From positions 1-64,000 of the forward strand of contig CAYVJG010000003.1 in the NCBI GenBank assembly GCA_964451785.1: a DNA stretch of 64,000 nucleotides, given 5' to 3'. Both the position numbers and the translations under genes were made by a program. The stretch's first letter is position 1. The number at the start of each line of letters is the position of its first letter. Source of the DNA: JAJYSO01 sp964451785 (GTDB taxonomy: Bacteria > Bacteroidota > Bacteroidia > Flavobacteriales > Flavobacteriaceae). Under the pieces are notes generated by a model. The model was not told where the DNA came from. It did not search any database and was given only the letters and a program-made list of their open reading frames with translations. This document shows, one piece after another, positions 1 to 8,326 of this stretch.

Positions 1-36
1 AAAAAGCCTTTTGAGAGCAATCTTGAAAGGCTTTTT
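1..36. terminator. Hairpin terminator at window edge
   Basis: An A-rich arm ending in AAAGCCTTT pairs with AAAGGCTTT across a 14-nt loop, followed by a T run. The gene it serves lies outside the window or is the neighbour to the left. Confidence 0.6.
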
Positions 37-126
37 TGTGTTTATACACTAACCGGCCTTTGCTAAAACCTGACAGGTTTAGATGCAGGGTTGATAGCCA
101 AACAGCAACTACTAAGTGGACGTTAT

Positions 127-159
127 AAACCTCCAAGGTTTTAAAAACCTTGGAGGTTT
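127..159. repeat. 33-nt perfect palindrome, single copy of its sequence
   Basis: Two 16-nt arms (AAACCTCCAAGGTTTT and its exact complement) flank one central A. It has the same total length as the 33-nt palindromes at 268, 15702 and 16110 but a different sequence, so it may be a related class of short hairpin element. It is not followed by a clean T tract and lies far from any gene end. Confidence 0.7.
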
Positions 160-267
160 GGAGTTTATTGCGATTTACTAAAATCGCCCATGATTATTGG
201 GTTCACTTTTCTTTGCGTGAGGGATAAGGGCTTTGTTGGAGCTCTTTTGTGGCTGTTTTTAAGACAG

Positions 268-300
268 AACTTTCCTAAAGTTCCAAACTTTAGGAAAGTT
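268..300. repeat. 33-nt palindrome family, copy 1 (loop CCA)
   Basis: Perfect 15-nt arms AACTTTCCTAAAGTT / AACTTTAGGAAAGTT with a 3-nt loop CCA. Copies at 15702-15734 and 16110-16142 have identical arms and differ only in the loop. Confidence 0.85.
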
Positions 301-328
301 TAAAACGATGGCAAATCAGTGGATAACC

Positions 329-374
329 CTGACAGGTCTCTAGGCAGAGTGGAAGAAGACCTGTCAGGTTTTTT
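329..374 (+). repeat. CCTGACAGGTCT hairpin module, copy 1
   Basis: Perfect 12-nt arms CCTGACAGGTCT / AGACCTGTCAGG enclose an inner stem CTCT-AGGC-AGAG and the linker TGGAAGA, followed by a run of seven T. Related copies lie at 14690-14735 and 15931-15977. The shape resembles an intrinsic terminator on the + strand, but no + strand gene ends just upstream. Confidence 0.75.
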
Positions 375-510
375 TGTAGTTCTATCATCAGCCACAAAAA
401 GCGACTAGTGACAGCCCGACCCGGAGCGGTGAGGTCAGTTTGATTGAGCTGAATAGTTGACAGATAGTCACAGCCTTTTACTGTTGGTAGCGCAGGGGCA
501 CGCTCAAATA

Positions 511-541
511 AAAAAAACACGCTTTGTGGTGAAAGCATGCT
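511..541 (-). terminator. Terminator of the TetR-ABC-HlyD-TolC operon
   Basis: On the - strand a 10-bp stem (two G-U pairs) at 532-541 / 516-525 with a 6-nt loop is followed by a run of T (the A run at 511-517 on the + strand). It lies 35 nt past the TolC stop codon. Confidence 0.8.
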
Positions 542-575
542 TTTGGAATAGTTGATTTAGCTTAGAGTGAGTAAC

Positions 576-1985
576 TTATAACCTGGCTAGGATATGGTAA
601 AGCTGAGCAGCGATTATAAAGTAGTTATTTTTGAGTTCAATTTGCTTCACTTTGGCTTTAACGAGCTTGTTTTCTCGTGTGTTGATATAGAAAATAGAAC
701 TTTCACCCATCTCAAAGAGGCGAATTTCGGCAGTGAGCATTTGTTGATAGTCACCGACTAATTCGCTATTCATGTTAAGTTGATTCTGATAGGAATTGAG
801 TTCAGTATATTTTGTTTCAATCTTAGTTTTAAGTTCACGAGTTTGCATTGTTAAACCGTATTGAGCATCTTGAAGTTGGGCTTTGGCAATTCTGAGTTCA
901 GCGCGTTCTTTTCTGAGAAATATAGGAATAGATAAAGAAGCCCCAATTTTATAATCATCCCAATTAAAGTTGTTGAAATAATTAGGTTCAGAGATGTAGT
1001 TGTAATTGACGCGGAGTTTAGGCAATAGGCTGTTGGCTTTTAGTTTACGATCTAACTCTTTCATAGAGAGCTTAGTTTGCAAAGCGTTTAGCTTAGGGTG
1101 TTCACTAAGGTTCGTCTCATTGGCTAGAGGAGAAATATCTAAACTGGTTAAGATAGTAGATTTTAGATTTTTTTCAGGAACCATAGTTTCATTTAGTTCA
1201 ATAGGAATATTGTTTTGGGTCCATAAAAAATTAGACAGGGTCAATCTACTTTTGGTGAGTTTTAGTTGAGCCTGCTCCCATTCTAATTTTCGCGATTTTA
1301 AGGTAATTCCAGATTCAACGCTATCAATAGGCGGGAGAGCTCCTAAATCGATAGATCGGATTATCCACTGTTGTCTGTCTTTGGCGTTTTGATAAAAGCT
1401 GGCATAAAGCTTTACTTTTTCGTATTGTTGCTTCCAGTCTATATAGGCTACAGAGGCATCGTATAAAATTTGCGCTACGGTTAGGGTGCGTTCATATTGG
1501 CCGAGTTTAACGTAGAGTTTTCCTTTTTTCACTTCGTTCATACGCTTATTAATCCAAAGGCCTTGACCGATGGGTACGGATATGCCAATACTGGTTAGGC
1601 CATCTTCAGGGATGTAATGCTCTGGATTGAGATAATCGCCTTTGTTTTTATCAAAAGCAGCTTTCACTTCAACACCATACCAGAGAGGAACTTTAAAACT
1701 ACCGTTAAACAAGGAATAATAGGTTTTGTCGTGGTAGTTTTTGTTGTAAAAATCAGCCGTTAATTTAGGGTCAAAGTAGCCTCTGGCTTTCATTAATTTA
1801 GCTTGAGATTCAGTTAAAATTAAATCAGCTTGTTTAACTACGGGATGAAATTCTTTGACGAGCCCTAAAAATTCATCAAAGGTAAATTCAGTGGTGAGCG
1901 AATCTTGAGCGTACGCCTTGTTATAGTGCATTGAACACATCAACATAAGGCCAACTAATAGACAACTGTGCTTAAATAGGGTCAT
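576..1985 (-). CDS. TolC-family outer membrane efflux channel
   Basis: This 469-residue protein has a signal peptide of about 26 residues ending in AYA followed by QDS, then the long alternating helical and strand segments of the outer membrane efflux protein (OEP/TolC) family. It should form a trimeric channel in the outer membrane that completes a tripartite exporter with the HlyD adaptor just upstream (7-nt gap) and the ABC protein before it. It is the last gene of a four-gene operon and is followed by a strong terminator. The substrate cannot be read from sequence. The family call rests on length, signal peptide, overall pattern and operon context rather than on a single diagnostic motif. 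Confidence 0.88.
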   Translation of the reverse strand: MTLFKHSCLLVGLMLMCSMHYNKAYAQDSLTTEFTFDEFLGLVKEFHPVVKQADLILTESQAKLMKARGYFDPKLTADFYNKNYHDKTYYSLFNGSFKVPLWYGVEVKAAFDKNKGDYLNPEHYIPEDGLTSIGISVPIGQGLWINKRMNEVKKGKLYVKLGQYERTLTVAQILYDASVAYIDWKQQYEKVKLYASFYQNAKDRQQWIIRSIDLGALPPIDSVESGITLKSRKLEWEQAQLKLTKSRLTLSNFLWTQNNIPIELNETMVPEKNLKSTILTSLDISPLANETNLSEHPKLNALQTKLSMKELDRKLKANSLLPKLRVNYNYISEPNYFNNFNWDDYKIGASLSIPIFLRKERAELRIAKAQLQDAQYGLTMQTRELKTKIETKYTELNSYQNQLNMNSELVGDYQQMLTAEIRLFEMGESSIFYINTRENKLVKAKVKQIELKNNYFIIAAQLYHILARL

Positions 1986-1992
1986 ATGCTAT

Positions 1993-3342
1993 CTATTTTT
2001 TAGATTTAGTTTTATTGTCAGGAGTTTGGTAAAAGTTAGGCGGGAAACCATTTAAAGTTCGCCATATTTCAAACCAAATCGGCACGGTGTCGAGTAGAGC
2101 TAGGGTTTGGGCTCCGGCACCAATTCCTAAGAGTTTAGGCCAAGGTTTTTCGTGAGGATCAGGAGCTATGAGGATGCGGTATTTTCCATTAGGGCTGATA
2201 AAGCTTTCTTTAGCAACAACTACACCTCCAAAAGTACCATATGAAACACCAGGCCATCCGCTAAAAATGATTGTAGGCCAGCCATCAAAAGTAATTCGGA
2301 TTTTTTGACCGGTACTGATGAGTGGATATTCCATGGGCATAATGTAAGCCTCGACAGCATATTTAAATTTAGCAGGCATGATGCTCACTACGGGAGTACC
2401 TTTTTTGATGGTTTCACCTATACCGGATTGCAGAGCTCGGTTAATGTAACCCGTTTGTGGAGCTGTAATGTAATACATGCCACGACGCATGATGTAACTA
2501 GATAAAGTAGATTGTAGTTTACTGACATCAGCTTTTGTGGCTAAACTTGTACTGATAGCCGTTTGTAAACTACTGTTAGCTTTCGCTAATTTTTCAGCAT
2601 AAGATGCCGTAATACGACCTATTTCCATTTCGCTATTTATCAGCTCATTTTGACTAGAGAGGTATTTGTTTTCTTGTGTAATAATTTTGGCTTGCATTTG
2701 CTGTAATTTCACACGTTTTTCTTCTACATAAGTCATAGGTTTAAGCCCTTCTTTGTTTAAGCTGAAGGCGCGGTTGTATTGTGTTTCAGCAATACTGAGT
2801 TGTGTTTTAATCGCTTCGAGTTCAATACTGTCACTTTCTACTTTTAGTGTATTTTGTTTCAGCTTGTTTTGGGCTTGTTTAAGTTTTAATACGCGCTCAT
2901 TTTTGATAGCTTCAATTTGCTCCTGCATGGCTATAACTTTAGACGAATATGAGGTCACAGATTGTTCTTTAACTTCTAATTGATTTTGAGTATTAGTGAT
3001 AAGATTAGGGTCTAAGTAGCCTGATGTGATTTCAGAGATATACATTATAGTATCTCCTTTCTTGACATAATCGCCTTCTTGAACAAACCATTTTTCAATT
3101 CGCCCATCTATAGTAGAATGTACAGTTTGTGGACGTTGAGCAGGGTCAAGAGCCGTAACAAACCCAGAAGCTTCTACATTTTGTGTCCATGGCAAGAAGA
3201 GGAATAAAATCATAGCTATAAAAACGCCCCAAATGATTTTGCGGATGACTTTATAATGCTTGTTAGCGATAAAAATCTGCATAGATTTATACCGTCGCAT
3301 GTCAATGTTGGTGTTTATTCTTTTGTTTGATATATTTAGCAT
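1993..3342 (-). CDS. HlyD-family periplasmic adaptor (membrane fusion protein)
   Basis: The 449-residue product has a cytoplasmic N-terminus, one membrane helix at about residues 36-51, a split biotinyl-lipoyl-like domain (STIDGRIEKWFVQEGDYVKKGD before, TAPQTGYINRALQ after) and a long coiled coil at about 115-275. This is the layout of type I secretion and efflux adaptors that bridge an inner membrane transporter to TolC. It starts 3 nt after the ABC gene stop and ends 7 nt before the TolC gene, so translation is probably coupled. A second ATG at codon 15 could also be the start. The exported molecule is unknown. Confidence 0.88.
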   Translation of the reverse strand: MLNISNKRINTNIDMRRYKSMQIFIANKHYKVIRKIIWGVFIAMILFLFLPWTQNVEASGFVTALDPAQRPQTVHSTIDGRIEKWFVQEGDYVKKGDTIMYISEITSGYLDPNLITNTQNQLEVKEQSVTSYSSKVIAMQEQIEAIKNERVLKLKQAQNKLKQNTLKVESDSIELEAIKTQLSIAETQYNRAFSLNKEGLKPMTYVEEKRVKLQQMQAKIITQENKYLSSQNELINSEMEIGRITASYAEKLAKANSSLQTAISTSLATKADVSKLQSTLSSYIMRRGMYYITAPQTGYINRALQSGIGETIKKGTPVVSIMPAKFKYAVEAYIMPMEYPLISTGQKIRITFDGWPTIIFSGWPGVSYGTFGGVVVAKESFISPNGKYRILIAPDPHEKPWPKLLGIGAGAQTLALLDTVPIWFEIWRTLNGFPPNFYQTPDNKTKSKK

Positions 3343-3345
3343 CTG

Positions 3346-4992
3346 TTAGTTTTTTAAGGTCCCTTTTTTCATGTTATAATGTTTAGTGCACTTAGTTTCC
3401 CAATGAGGAATTTTAGAGATGACGACTAAAGTCCATTTTTTATCATCGCTAGCTAAATAATCGATAATATCTTTAACAGAATTTTCATCCGCATCCTTTA
3501 AGGGTTCTTCCATAAAGATTACTTTAGGTTTAGCGAGTACACAACGAGCTATTAATATTTTTTCAATAATTGAAGATGAGAGGTGTGTGCCTCCGGAGTG
3601 TACTTCGGTATCGAGACCATTGGGGAGGGACTTTATATAGTCAGATAGTTTGAGTTTTTCTAGTATTTCAAAAATTTCTTTTTTAGAGACATCAGGATTT
3701 TTACAAATGATATTATCGAGCAGGCTACCTTCAAATACATTATCATTAACGCTAATAGTACTTATTTTGTCGCGGTAGTCAAGCAGAGAGTATTTTTTAT
3801 AATTAGCATTGTTGATAAACATGCTTCCTCCTGTAGGTTCAATTACCCTGCTGAGAAGTCTTAGTAAAGTTGTCTTGCCAGAACCATTTTTGCCGGTGAT
3901 GAGAATATGATCTCCTTGTTCTATCTTTAGAGAGATATCTCTTACTGCAAAACGCTCAGAGTCAGGAAATTGATAAGTTAATGAATTAGTTTCAATAACA
4001 ATATCTGATTCATCTAAAAAATATTGCCCCTTTTTTTCTTGTTCTAATTCAATATCGGTCACCTTGCCTAGTTTTTCAAGAGAGGCGAGGACATCATAAA
4101 ACATTTCTGTACCAGAGAATAATTTTTCAACAGCAGTAGTGATGGTTAAAATAATAATTTCAGCAGCGACAAATTGACCAATATTCATTTGTTGTCCCAG
4201 TACTAATAACCCGCCTATAATAAGAAGACCTGCCGTCATCAACACCTTAAACCCAATCAACTGGGTGAATTGTCTTTTTAAGATTGTAAAATGGCTTTCT
4301 CTAAATTTTAAATACCCATTGACAAGTTCATCGTTTTTATTTAATGCAAAATTAGAAACTTGCTTGTTCTTGAAACTCAGATGATTGCGAGCTATTTCTT
4401 GTAGCCAATGCGCTACTCGATATTTGTAGTCTGACTCTTTTAAACTGGTTTCAACTCCAGAATTGAAGTTGAGTTTAAAAATAAAATACAATAAGAGAAT
4501 CAGTAAAATACCGAAGAGAATAAAAAAGGAGTGATAGAGCGATAAAAGAATAATACCGAATAAAATTTGGAGTGTTGCTCCAGATATTTCTAGTAATAAT
4601 TTGGCGACTCCCTTTTGTACATTTAAGGTGTCAAAAAATCGGTTAGCGAGCTCTTCAGGGAGGTAGGGATAGAGTTTGCTAAATTTCATTTTAGGAAATC
4701 TATAGGCAAAATCAAAAGAAGAGCGGACAAATATTTTTTGTTGTAAATTTTCTGTAATTCTGTATTGCATAATCATAAAAATACCCACCATGGCCACTCC
4801 TGCAACCACCACAACCACAAGCACTCCCCAAGAAGTACTCACCTGACCTGCCTGCAAAAAATTGACAATGGATTGAATCCCTAAAGGAAGAGAAAGACTA
4901 ATAATACCCGCCATAACAGAGTATAAAAGGATTTGATAGATGTCTTTTTTGTCTACCTCTAACAATCCTTTAAATCGTTTAATTGGTGTCAT
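3346..4992 (-). CDS. ABC transporter permease/ATPase fusion with degenerate nucleotide-binding domain
   Basis: The 548-residue product has a transmembrane domain (about residues 15-300) and a C-terminal ABC domain (about 330-548). Walker A is canonical (GKNGSGKTT, 367-375). The other catalytic motifs are altered: the signature reads LSSSI (471-475) instead of LSGGQ, the Walker B Asp is Glu (E495, followed by the usual Glu E496), the H-loop His is Lys (K527), and no Gln is seen at the Q-loop (ISVNDNVFEG). Such changes usually impair ATP hydrolysis, so it may work as a weak or regulatory ABC protein, or represent a diverged family. It overlaps the upstream tetR gene by 4 nt and feeds the HlyD/TolC genes. 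It most resembles the exporter type that pairs with HlyD and TolC. Confidence 0.85.
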   Translation of the reverse strand: MTPIKRFKGLLEVDKKDIYQILLYSVMAGIISLSLPLGIQSIVNFLQAGQVSTSWGVLVVVVVAGVAMVGIFMIMQYRITENLQQKIFVRSSFDFAYRFPKMKFSKLYPYLPEELANRFFDTLNVQKGVAKLLLEISGATLQILFGIILLSLYHSFFILFGILLILLLYFIFKLNFNSGVETSLKESDYKYRVAHWLQEIARNHLSFKNKQVSNFALNKNDELVNGYLKFRESHFTILKRQFTQLIGFKVLMTAGLLIIGGLLVLGQQMNIGQFVAAEIIILTITTAVEKLFSGTEMFYDVLASLEKLGKVTDIELEQEKKGQYFLDESDIVIETNSLTYQFPDSERFAVRDISLKIEQGDHILITGKNGSGKTTLLRLLSRVIEPTGGSMFINNANYKKYSLLDYRDKISTISVNDNVFEGSLLDNIICKNPDVSKKEIFEILEKLKLSDYIKSLPNGLDTEVHSGGTHLSSSIIEKILIARCVLAKPKVIFMEEPLKDADENSVKDIIDYLASDDKKWTLVVISKIPHWETKCTKHYNMKKGTLKN

Positions 4993-5660
4993 AATAATAT
5001 TTTGTCAACTGACTCTATATAAAATGGCGATAAAAGCGCTTGTTTATTACTAAAATCAGTTATGGTTTTTAAATGCTGCTTGAAAAAATGTTGATTTAAT
5101 GTTCCTGAAACAATTGAGGAAGCCAGCGTTTTACTGAATTTGTAAGAGGGGTTAACCGCTGATATTGATGAGGCTAAAAGATGTATGATTTTAATGTAAA
5201 CTCTGTAAAATCCATTTTGATTTTCTGTATCTACTTCTTTATTGTGAAAGGTTTTAAAATATTCAGCAATAATTATTCGATTTAAGATGGCTTCATTAAT
5301 ATATTCAGTAGTCGCATCATCTTGAATTTCAGCGGTTAACTCTTCAATCATTCGGTGTAATCTATCGAGCGGATCGGTGAGCTCTTGTATGGCGATGTGT
5401 AATTTATATTCCATCCAGGTCCAATACCAAGATGAAAGATATAGTAATAATTTGTGTTTGTTTTCAAAATAACGGTACACAGAACTTTCATTTGACCCAA
5501 TTTCTTTTCCTAGCCTTTTAAAAGTAAAAGATTCAAAACCAACTAAATCTATCAGAATAATGCTGTGTTTTAAGATTTTTTTTCCTAATTTAGAAGATGC
5601 GGGGTCTTTGATGTATAATTTATCATTAAGTTCAAAAATGGGTGCCTGATGTGAGTTCAT
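4989..5660 (-). CDS. TetR/AcrR-family transcriptional regulator
   Basis: A 223-residue protein with an N-terminal TetR-type helix-turn-helix at about residues 40-70 (FTFKRLGKEIGSNESSVYRY, followed by FENK) and a helical C-terminal ligand/dimer domain with no close signature. It is first in the operon and overlaps the ABC gene by 4 nt (ATGA). A perfect palindrome 32-48 nt upstream of its start is a likely operator, which suggests autoregulation and control of the whole efflux operon. The N-terminal extension of about 20 residues before the HTH is longer than usual for the family. Confidence 0.9.
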   Translation of the reverse strand: MNSHQAPIFELNDKLYIKDPASSKLGKKILKHSIILIDLVGFESFTFKRLGKEIGSNESSVYRYFENKHKLLLYLSSWYWTWMEYKLHIAIQELTDPLDRLHRMIEELTAEIQDDATTEYINEAILNRIIIAEYFKTFHNKEVDTENQNGFYRVYIKIIHLLASSISAVNPSYKFSKTLASSIVSGTLNQHFFKQHLKTITDFSNKQALLSPFYIESVDKILL

Positions 5661-5691
5661 CTGAATTGCTATTTATAGGATTTGACTAAAC

Positions 5692-5708
5692 TAATAGTAA
5701 TACTATTA
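5692..5708. promoter_or_regulatory. Candidate TetR operator
   Basis: TAATAGTA-A-TACTATTA is a perfect 8-bp-arm palindrome with one central base, 32-48 nt upstream of the tetR start codon. Size and position fit a TetR-family dimer site. Binding is inferred only. Confidence 0.55.
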
Positions 5709-5862
5709 ACTTGATGTTACTTAACGTTTAATTAACATGTGGTTGACCGGTATTATTCACAGATAGACCTCGTATAGTTAAGTATAACTATGATTACGAT
5801 AAAAATACTCTAGAATTCTAAATTTTAATAGTGAAGGATTTATAATTAGAATTTATTGTTTC

Positions 5863-5917
5863 ATAGATATTGATAATTATAAAACAATATTATGATAACT
5901 ATTATCTATTAATTTTG
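5863..5917 (+). promoter_or_regulatory. katG promoter with AT-rich inverted repeat
   Basis: TAATTTTG at 5910-5917 matches the Bacteroidota -7 box TAnnTTTG and lies 29 nt before the katG ATG. Just upstream, ATAGATATTGATAAT (5863-5877) is mirrored by ATTATCTAT (5901-5909), giving GATAAT/ATTATC arms around the -33 region. Such spaced ATAG/CTAT half-sites are reminiscent of OxyR sites, but the match is loose and no oxyR gene is present here. Confidence 0.4.
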
Positions 5918-5945
5918 TATCGACTAATAATAAAACTATAACCCT

Positions 5946-8201
5946 ATGAGTACAACAGAAAAAGGTAAATGCCCTTACCCTCATCACAACAATCCTGAGA
6001 AAACTGAAAATCAAGATACAACTTCAGGGAAATGCCCATTTATTCACGGCGCCGACACCGGCGCTAATACCGGAAGCAACGATGCCGTGACCCGTTGGTG
6101 GCCCAATGTATTGAACCTAGACATATTAGCACAAAACGATGTCAAAAGAAGCCCTTATGGTCCAGATTTTAACTATAAGGAAGAATTTGAGAAACTTGAC
6201 CTTAAAGCTGTCAAAGCCGATTTAAAAAAATTGATGACCGAGCAACAAACCTGGTGGCCTGCCGATTATGGTAATTATGGCGGTCTTATGGTGCGTATGG
6301 CTTGGCACAGTGCCGGTACATACCGTAGAGTTGATGGACGCGGAGGAAGTAATACCGGTAACCAACGCTTTGCACCGCTGAACAGCTGGCCGGATAATGT
6401 TGGCCTAGATCGCGGTCGTAGATTGCTTTGGCCAATCAAGAAAAAATACGGAAACAAACTCTCTTGGGCCGACCTTTTTATCCTTGCTGGAAATATGGCT
6501 TACGAATCTATGGGCTTCAAAACTTTTGGTTTTGGTGGTGGCCGTGAAGATGTTTGGCAACCCGAAATTGATACCAATTGGGGACCAGAAACCGAATGGC
6601 TGGCAGCAACCAAAAATCGATATGCGGATGATCAAAATCGAGAATCACTTGAAAAACCTTTGGCGGCAGTACAAATGGGACTCATCTATGTCAACCCCGA
6701 AGGTGTTGATGGCAAACCCGACCCGCTTCGAACAGCTTTAGATGTACGAAAAACATTTAAAGAAATGTCGATGAACGACGAAGAAACCGTGGCACTCATT
6801 GCCGGAGGGCATACCGTTGGTAAAATGCACGGAAATGGGAAAGCCGAAAATTTGGGTGAAGCACCTGAGTTGGCCGATATCACTGCACAAGGTTTAGGCT
6901 GGATTAATTCTGAAGGAAAAGGAAATGCCGAAAACACCATGTATAGTGGACTAGAAGGTGCTTGGACGACTACCCCTAACCGTTGGGATCACGAATATTT
7001 CGATTTGTTGCTCAATCATGAGTGGGAAAGCGTGAAAAGTCCTGCCGGCGCCTTTCAATGGGAACCCGTAAGCATTAAAGAAGAAGATCGACCTATGGAT
7101 GCACACATTCCTGGTGTTCGTCGTAATCCGGTGATGACCGATGCCGATATGGCCTTAAAAATGGATCCGATTTACAAAAAGATTTCTAAACATTTTTACG
7201 AAAACCCAGAAGCTTTTGACGATGCTTTTGCTAGAGGTTGGTTTAAATTAACCCACAGAGATTTAGGGCCAAAAACTAAATACCTGGGAGCTGATGTGCC
7301 ATCAGAAGATTTGATTTGGCAAGATCCGGTGCCTGCGGGTAACTATTCGTTGACTGAAAAAGAAATAGAAACTCTAAAAGAAGCCATTCTCAACTCCGGT
7401 TTGAGTGCAACTGAATTGATCAACACCGCTTGGGACAGTGCACGAACCTTTAGAGGGACCGACTATAGAGGTGGCGCTAATGGGGCGCGAATTCGCCTTG
7501 CTCCTCAGCGCTCTTGGAAAGGTAACGAGCCACAACGCTTAGAAAAAGTCTTGGCAAAATTAACCGAAATACAGAACAATACCACTATAGACATCAGCCT
7601 GGCCGATTTGATTGTCTTGGGTGGAAGTGCTGCCATAGAAAAAGCAGCCAAAGATGGAGGTTTTGCTATTGACGTTCCTTTTAGTCCCGGTCGTGGTGAT
7701 GCCACCGAAGAAATGACTGATGCTGCTTCTTTCGATGTTCTTGAGCCTATTCATGACGGGTTTAGAAACTGGCAAATAGCCGATTTTGAAACCGCTCCTG
7801 AAGAGTTGTTGCTAGCCCGAACATCATTGTTGGGACTAACCGCTCCCGAAATGACGGTTCTTGTTGGCGGAATGCGTGTGCTCGGCACCAATTATGGTGG
7901 CGCAAAACACGGTGAGTTTACCGACAAAAAAGGCGTGTTAAGCAATGATTTCTTTGTCAACCTTACCGATATGAATAATTCTTGGGTGCCTGCAGGGAAA
8001 GATCGTTACAACATCGTGGATCGCGTATCTGGAGAAACCAAATGGACGGCGACTCGTGTCGATTTGGTCTTTGGATCTAATTCGATTCTACGGGCCTATT
8101 CAGAATTATATGCCCAAGATGACAACAAAGAGAAATTTGTAAAAGATTTCATCACCGCTTGGGTTAAGGTGATGAATGCCGATCGATTTGATATTAAATA
8201 A
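5946..8201 (+). CDS. katG: Catalase-peroxidase KatG
   Basis: This 751-residue protein has the two tandem peroxidase-fold halves of KatG. The N-terminal half holds the active site: distal R117, W120, H121 (MVRMAWHSAGTYR) and proximal heme ligand H289 (ALIAGGHTVGKMHG). W120, Y248 and M274 stand at the positions of the Met-Tyr-Trp adduct needed for catalase activity. It removes hydrogen peroxide in the cytoplasm. The N-terminus carries two copies of a GKCPxxH motif (GKCPYPH, GKCPFIH) within the first 35 residues. By eye the gene is richer in G and C than the AT-rich regulator gene that follows. It appears monocistronic, with its own -7 box and terminator. Confidence 0.98.
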   Translation: MSTTEKGKCPYPHHNNPEKTENQDTTSGKCPFIHGADTGANTGSNDAVTRWWPNVLNLDILAQNDVKRSPYGPDFNYKEEFEKLDLKAVKADLKKLMTEQQTWWPADYGNYGGLMVRMAWHSAGTYRRVDGRGGSNTGNQRFAPLNSWPDNVGLDRGRRLLWPIKKKYGNKLSWADLFILAGNMAYESMGFKTFGFGGGREDVWQPEIDTNWGPETEWLAATKNRYADDQNRESLEKPLAAVQMGLIYVNPEGVDGKPDPLRTALDVRKTFKEMSMNDEETVALIAGGHTVGKMHGNGKAENLGEAPELADITAQGLGWINSEGKGNAENTMYSGLEGAWTTTPNRWDHEYFDLLLNHEWESVKSPAGAFQWEPVSIKEEDRPMDAHIPGVRRNPVMTDADMALKMDPIYKKISKHFYENPEAFDDAFARGWFKLTHRDLGPKTKYLGADVPSEDLIWQDPVPAGNYSLTEKEIETLKEAILNSGLSATELINTAWDSARTFRGTDYRGGANGARIRLAPQRSWKGNEPQRLEKVLAKLTEIQNNTTIDISLADLIVLGGSAAIEKAAKDGGFAIDVPFSPGRGDATEEMTDAASFDVLEPIHDGFRNWQIADFETAPEELLLARTSLLGLTAPEMTVLVGGMRVLGTNYGGAKHGEFTDKKGVLSNDFFVNLTDMNNSWVPAGKDRYNIVDRVSGETKWTATRVDLVFGSNSILRAYSELYAQDDNKEKFVKDFITAWVKVMNADRFDIK

Positions 8202-8229
8202 GTTTAGTTATGTTTTAAGTGATGTTTTG

Positions 8230-8263
8230 TCCTCCAGGCCATTGGTTGTCTGGGGGATTTTTG
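8230..8263 (+). terminator. katG terminator
   Basis: TCCTCCAG (8230-8237) pairs with CTGGGGGA (8250-8257), one G-T pair, followed by a T-rich tract. It lies 28 nt after the katG stop codon. Confidence 0.8.
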
Positions 8264-8278
8264 TTTGATTTAATATGC

Positions 8279-8286
8279 TATATTTG
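8279..8286 (+). promoter_or_regulatory. -7 box of the TPR/LuxR regulator
   Basis: TATATTTG matches TAnnTTTG exactly. It lies after the katG terminator and 40 nt before the ATG at 8327, which argues against starts further upstream in the same frame. Confidence 0.5.
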
Positions 8287-8326
8287 TGTTTTTGATAAAA
8301 GATTAGTGTTTTTTATAATCGTTAAT

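Larger units (their letters stand above)
235..428. repeat. Composite intergenic repeat, copy 1
   Basis: Bases 235-320 closely match 16078-16163, and 384-428 closely match 16165-16210 (including AGCGACTAGTGACAGCCCGA). Between them this copy carries an extra block of about 60 nt that is itself a hairpin module found elsewhere (see 329-374). No coding potential is evident. A reading frame antisense across 290-538 is a by-product of the repeat. Confidence 0.75.

Noticed and set aside
290..538. 82-codon frame on the - strand in the first spacer
   Set aside because: It runs through repeats and hairpins and over the TolC operon terminator; no protein-like pattern.
1..575. CRISPR array
   Set aside because: The repeats are palindromes and modules at irregular spacing, not regular direct repeats with unique spacers; no cas gene in the window.
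8219..8326. N-terminal extension of the TPR regulator (open frame from 8219)
   Set aside because: It overlaps the katG terminator (8230-8263) and the gene's own -7 box (8279-8286); the ATG at 8327 opens with a signal-like segment.
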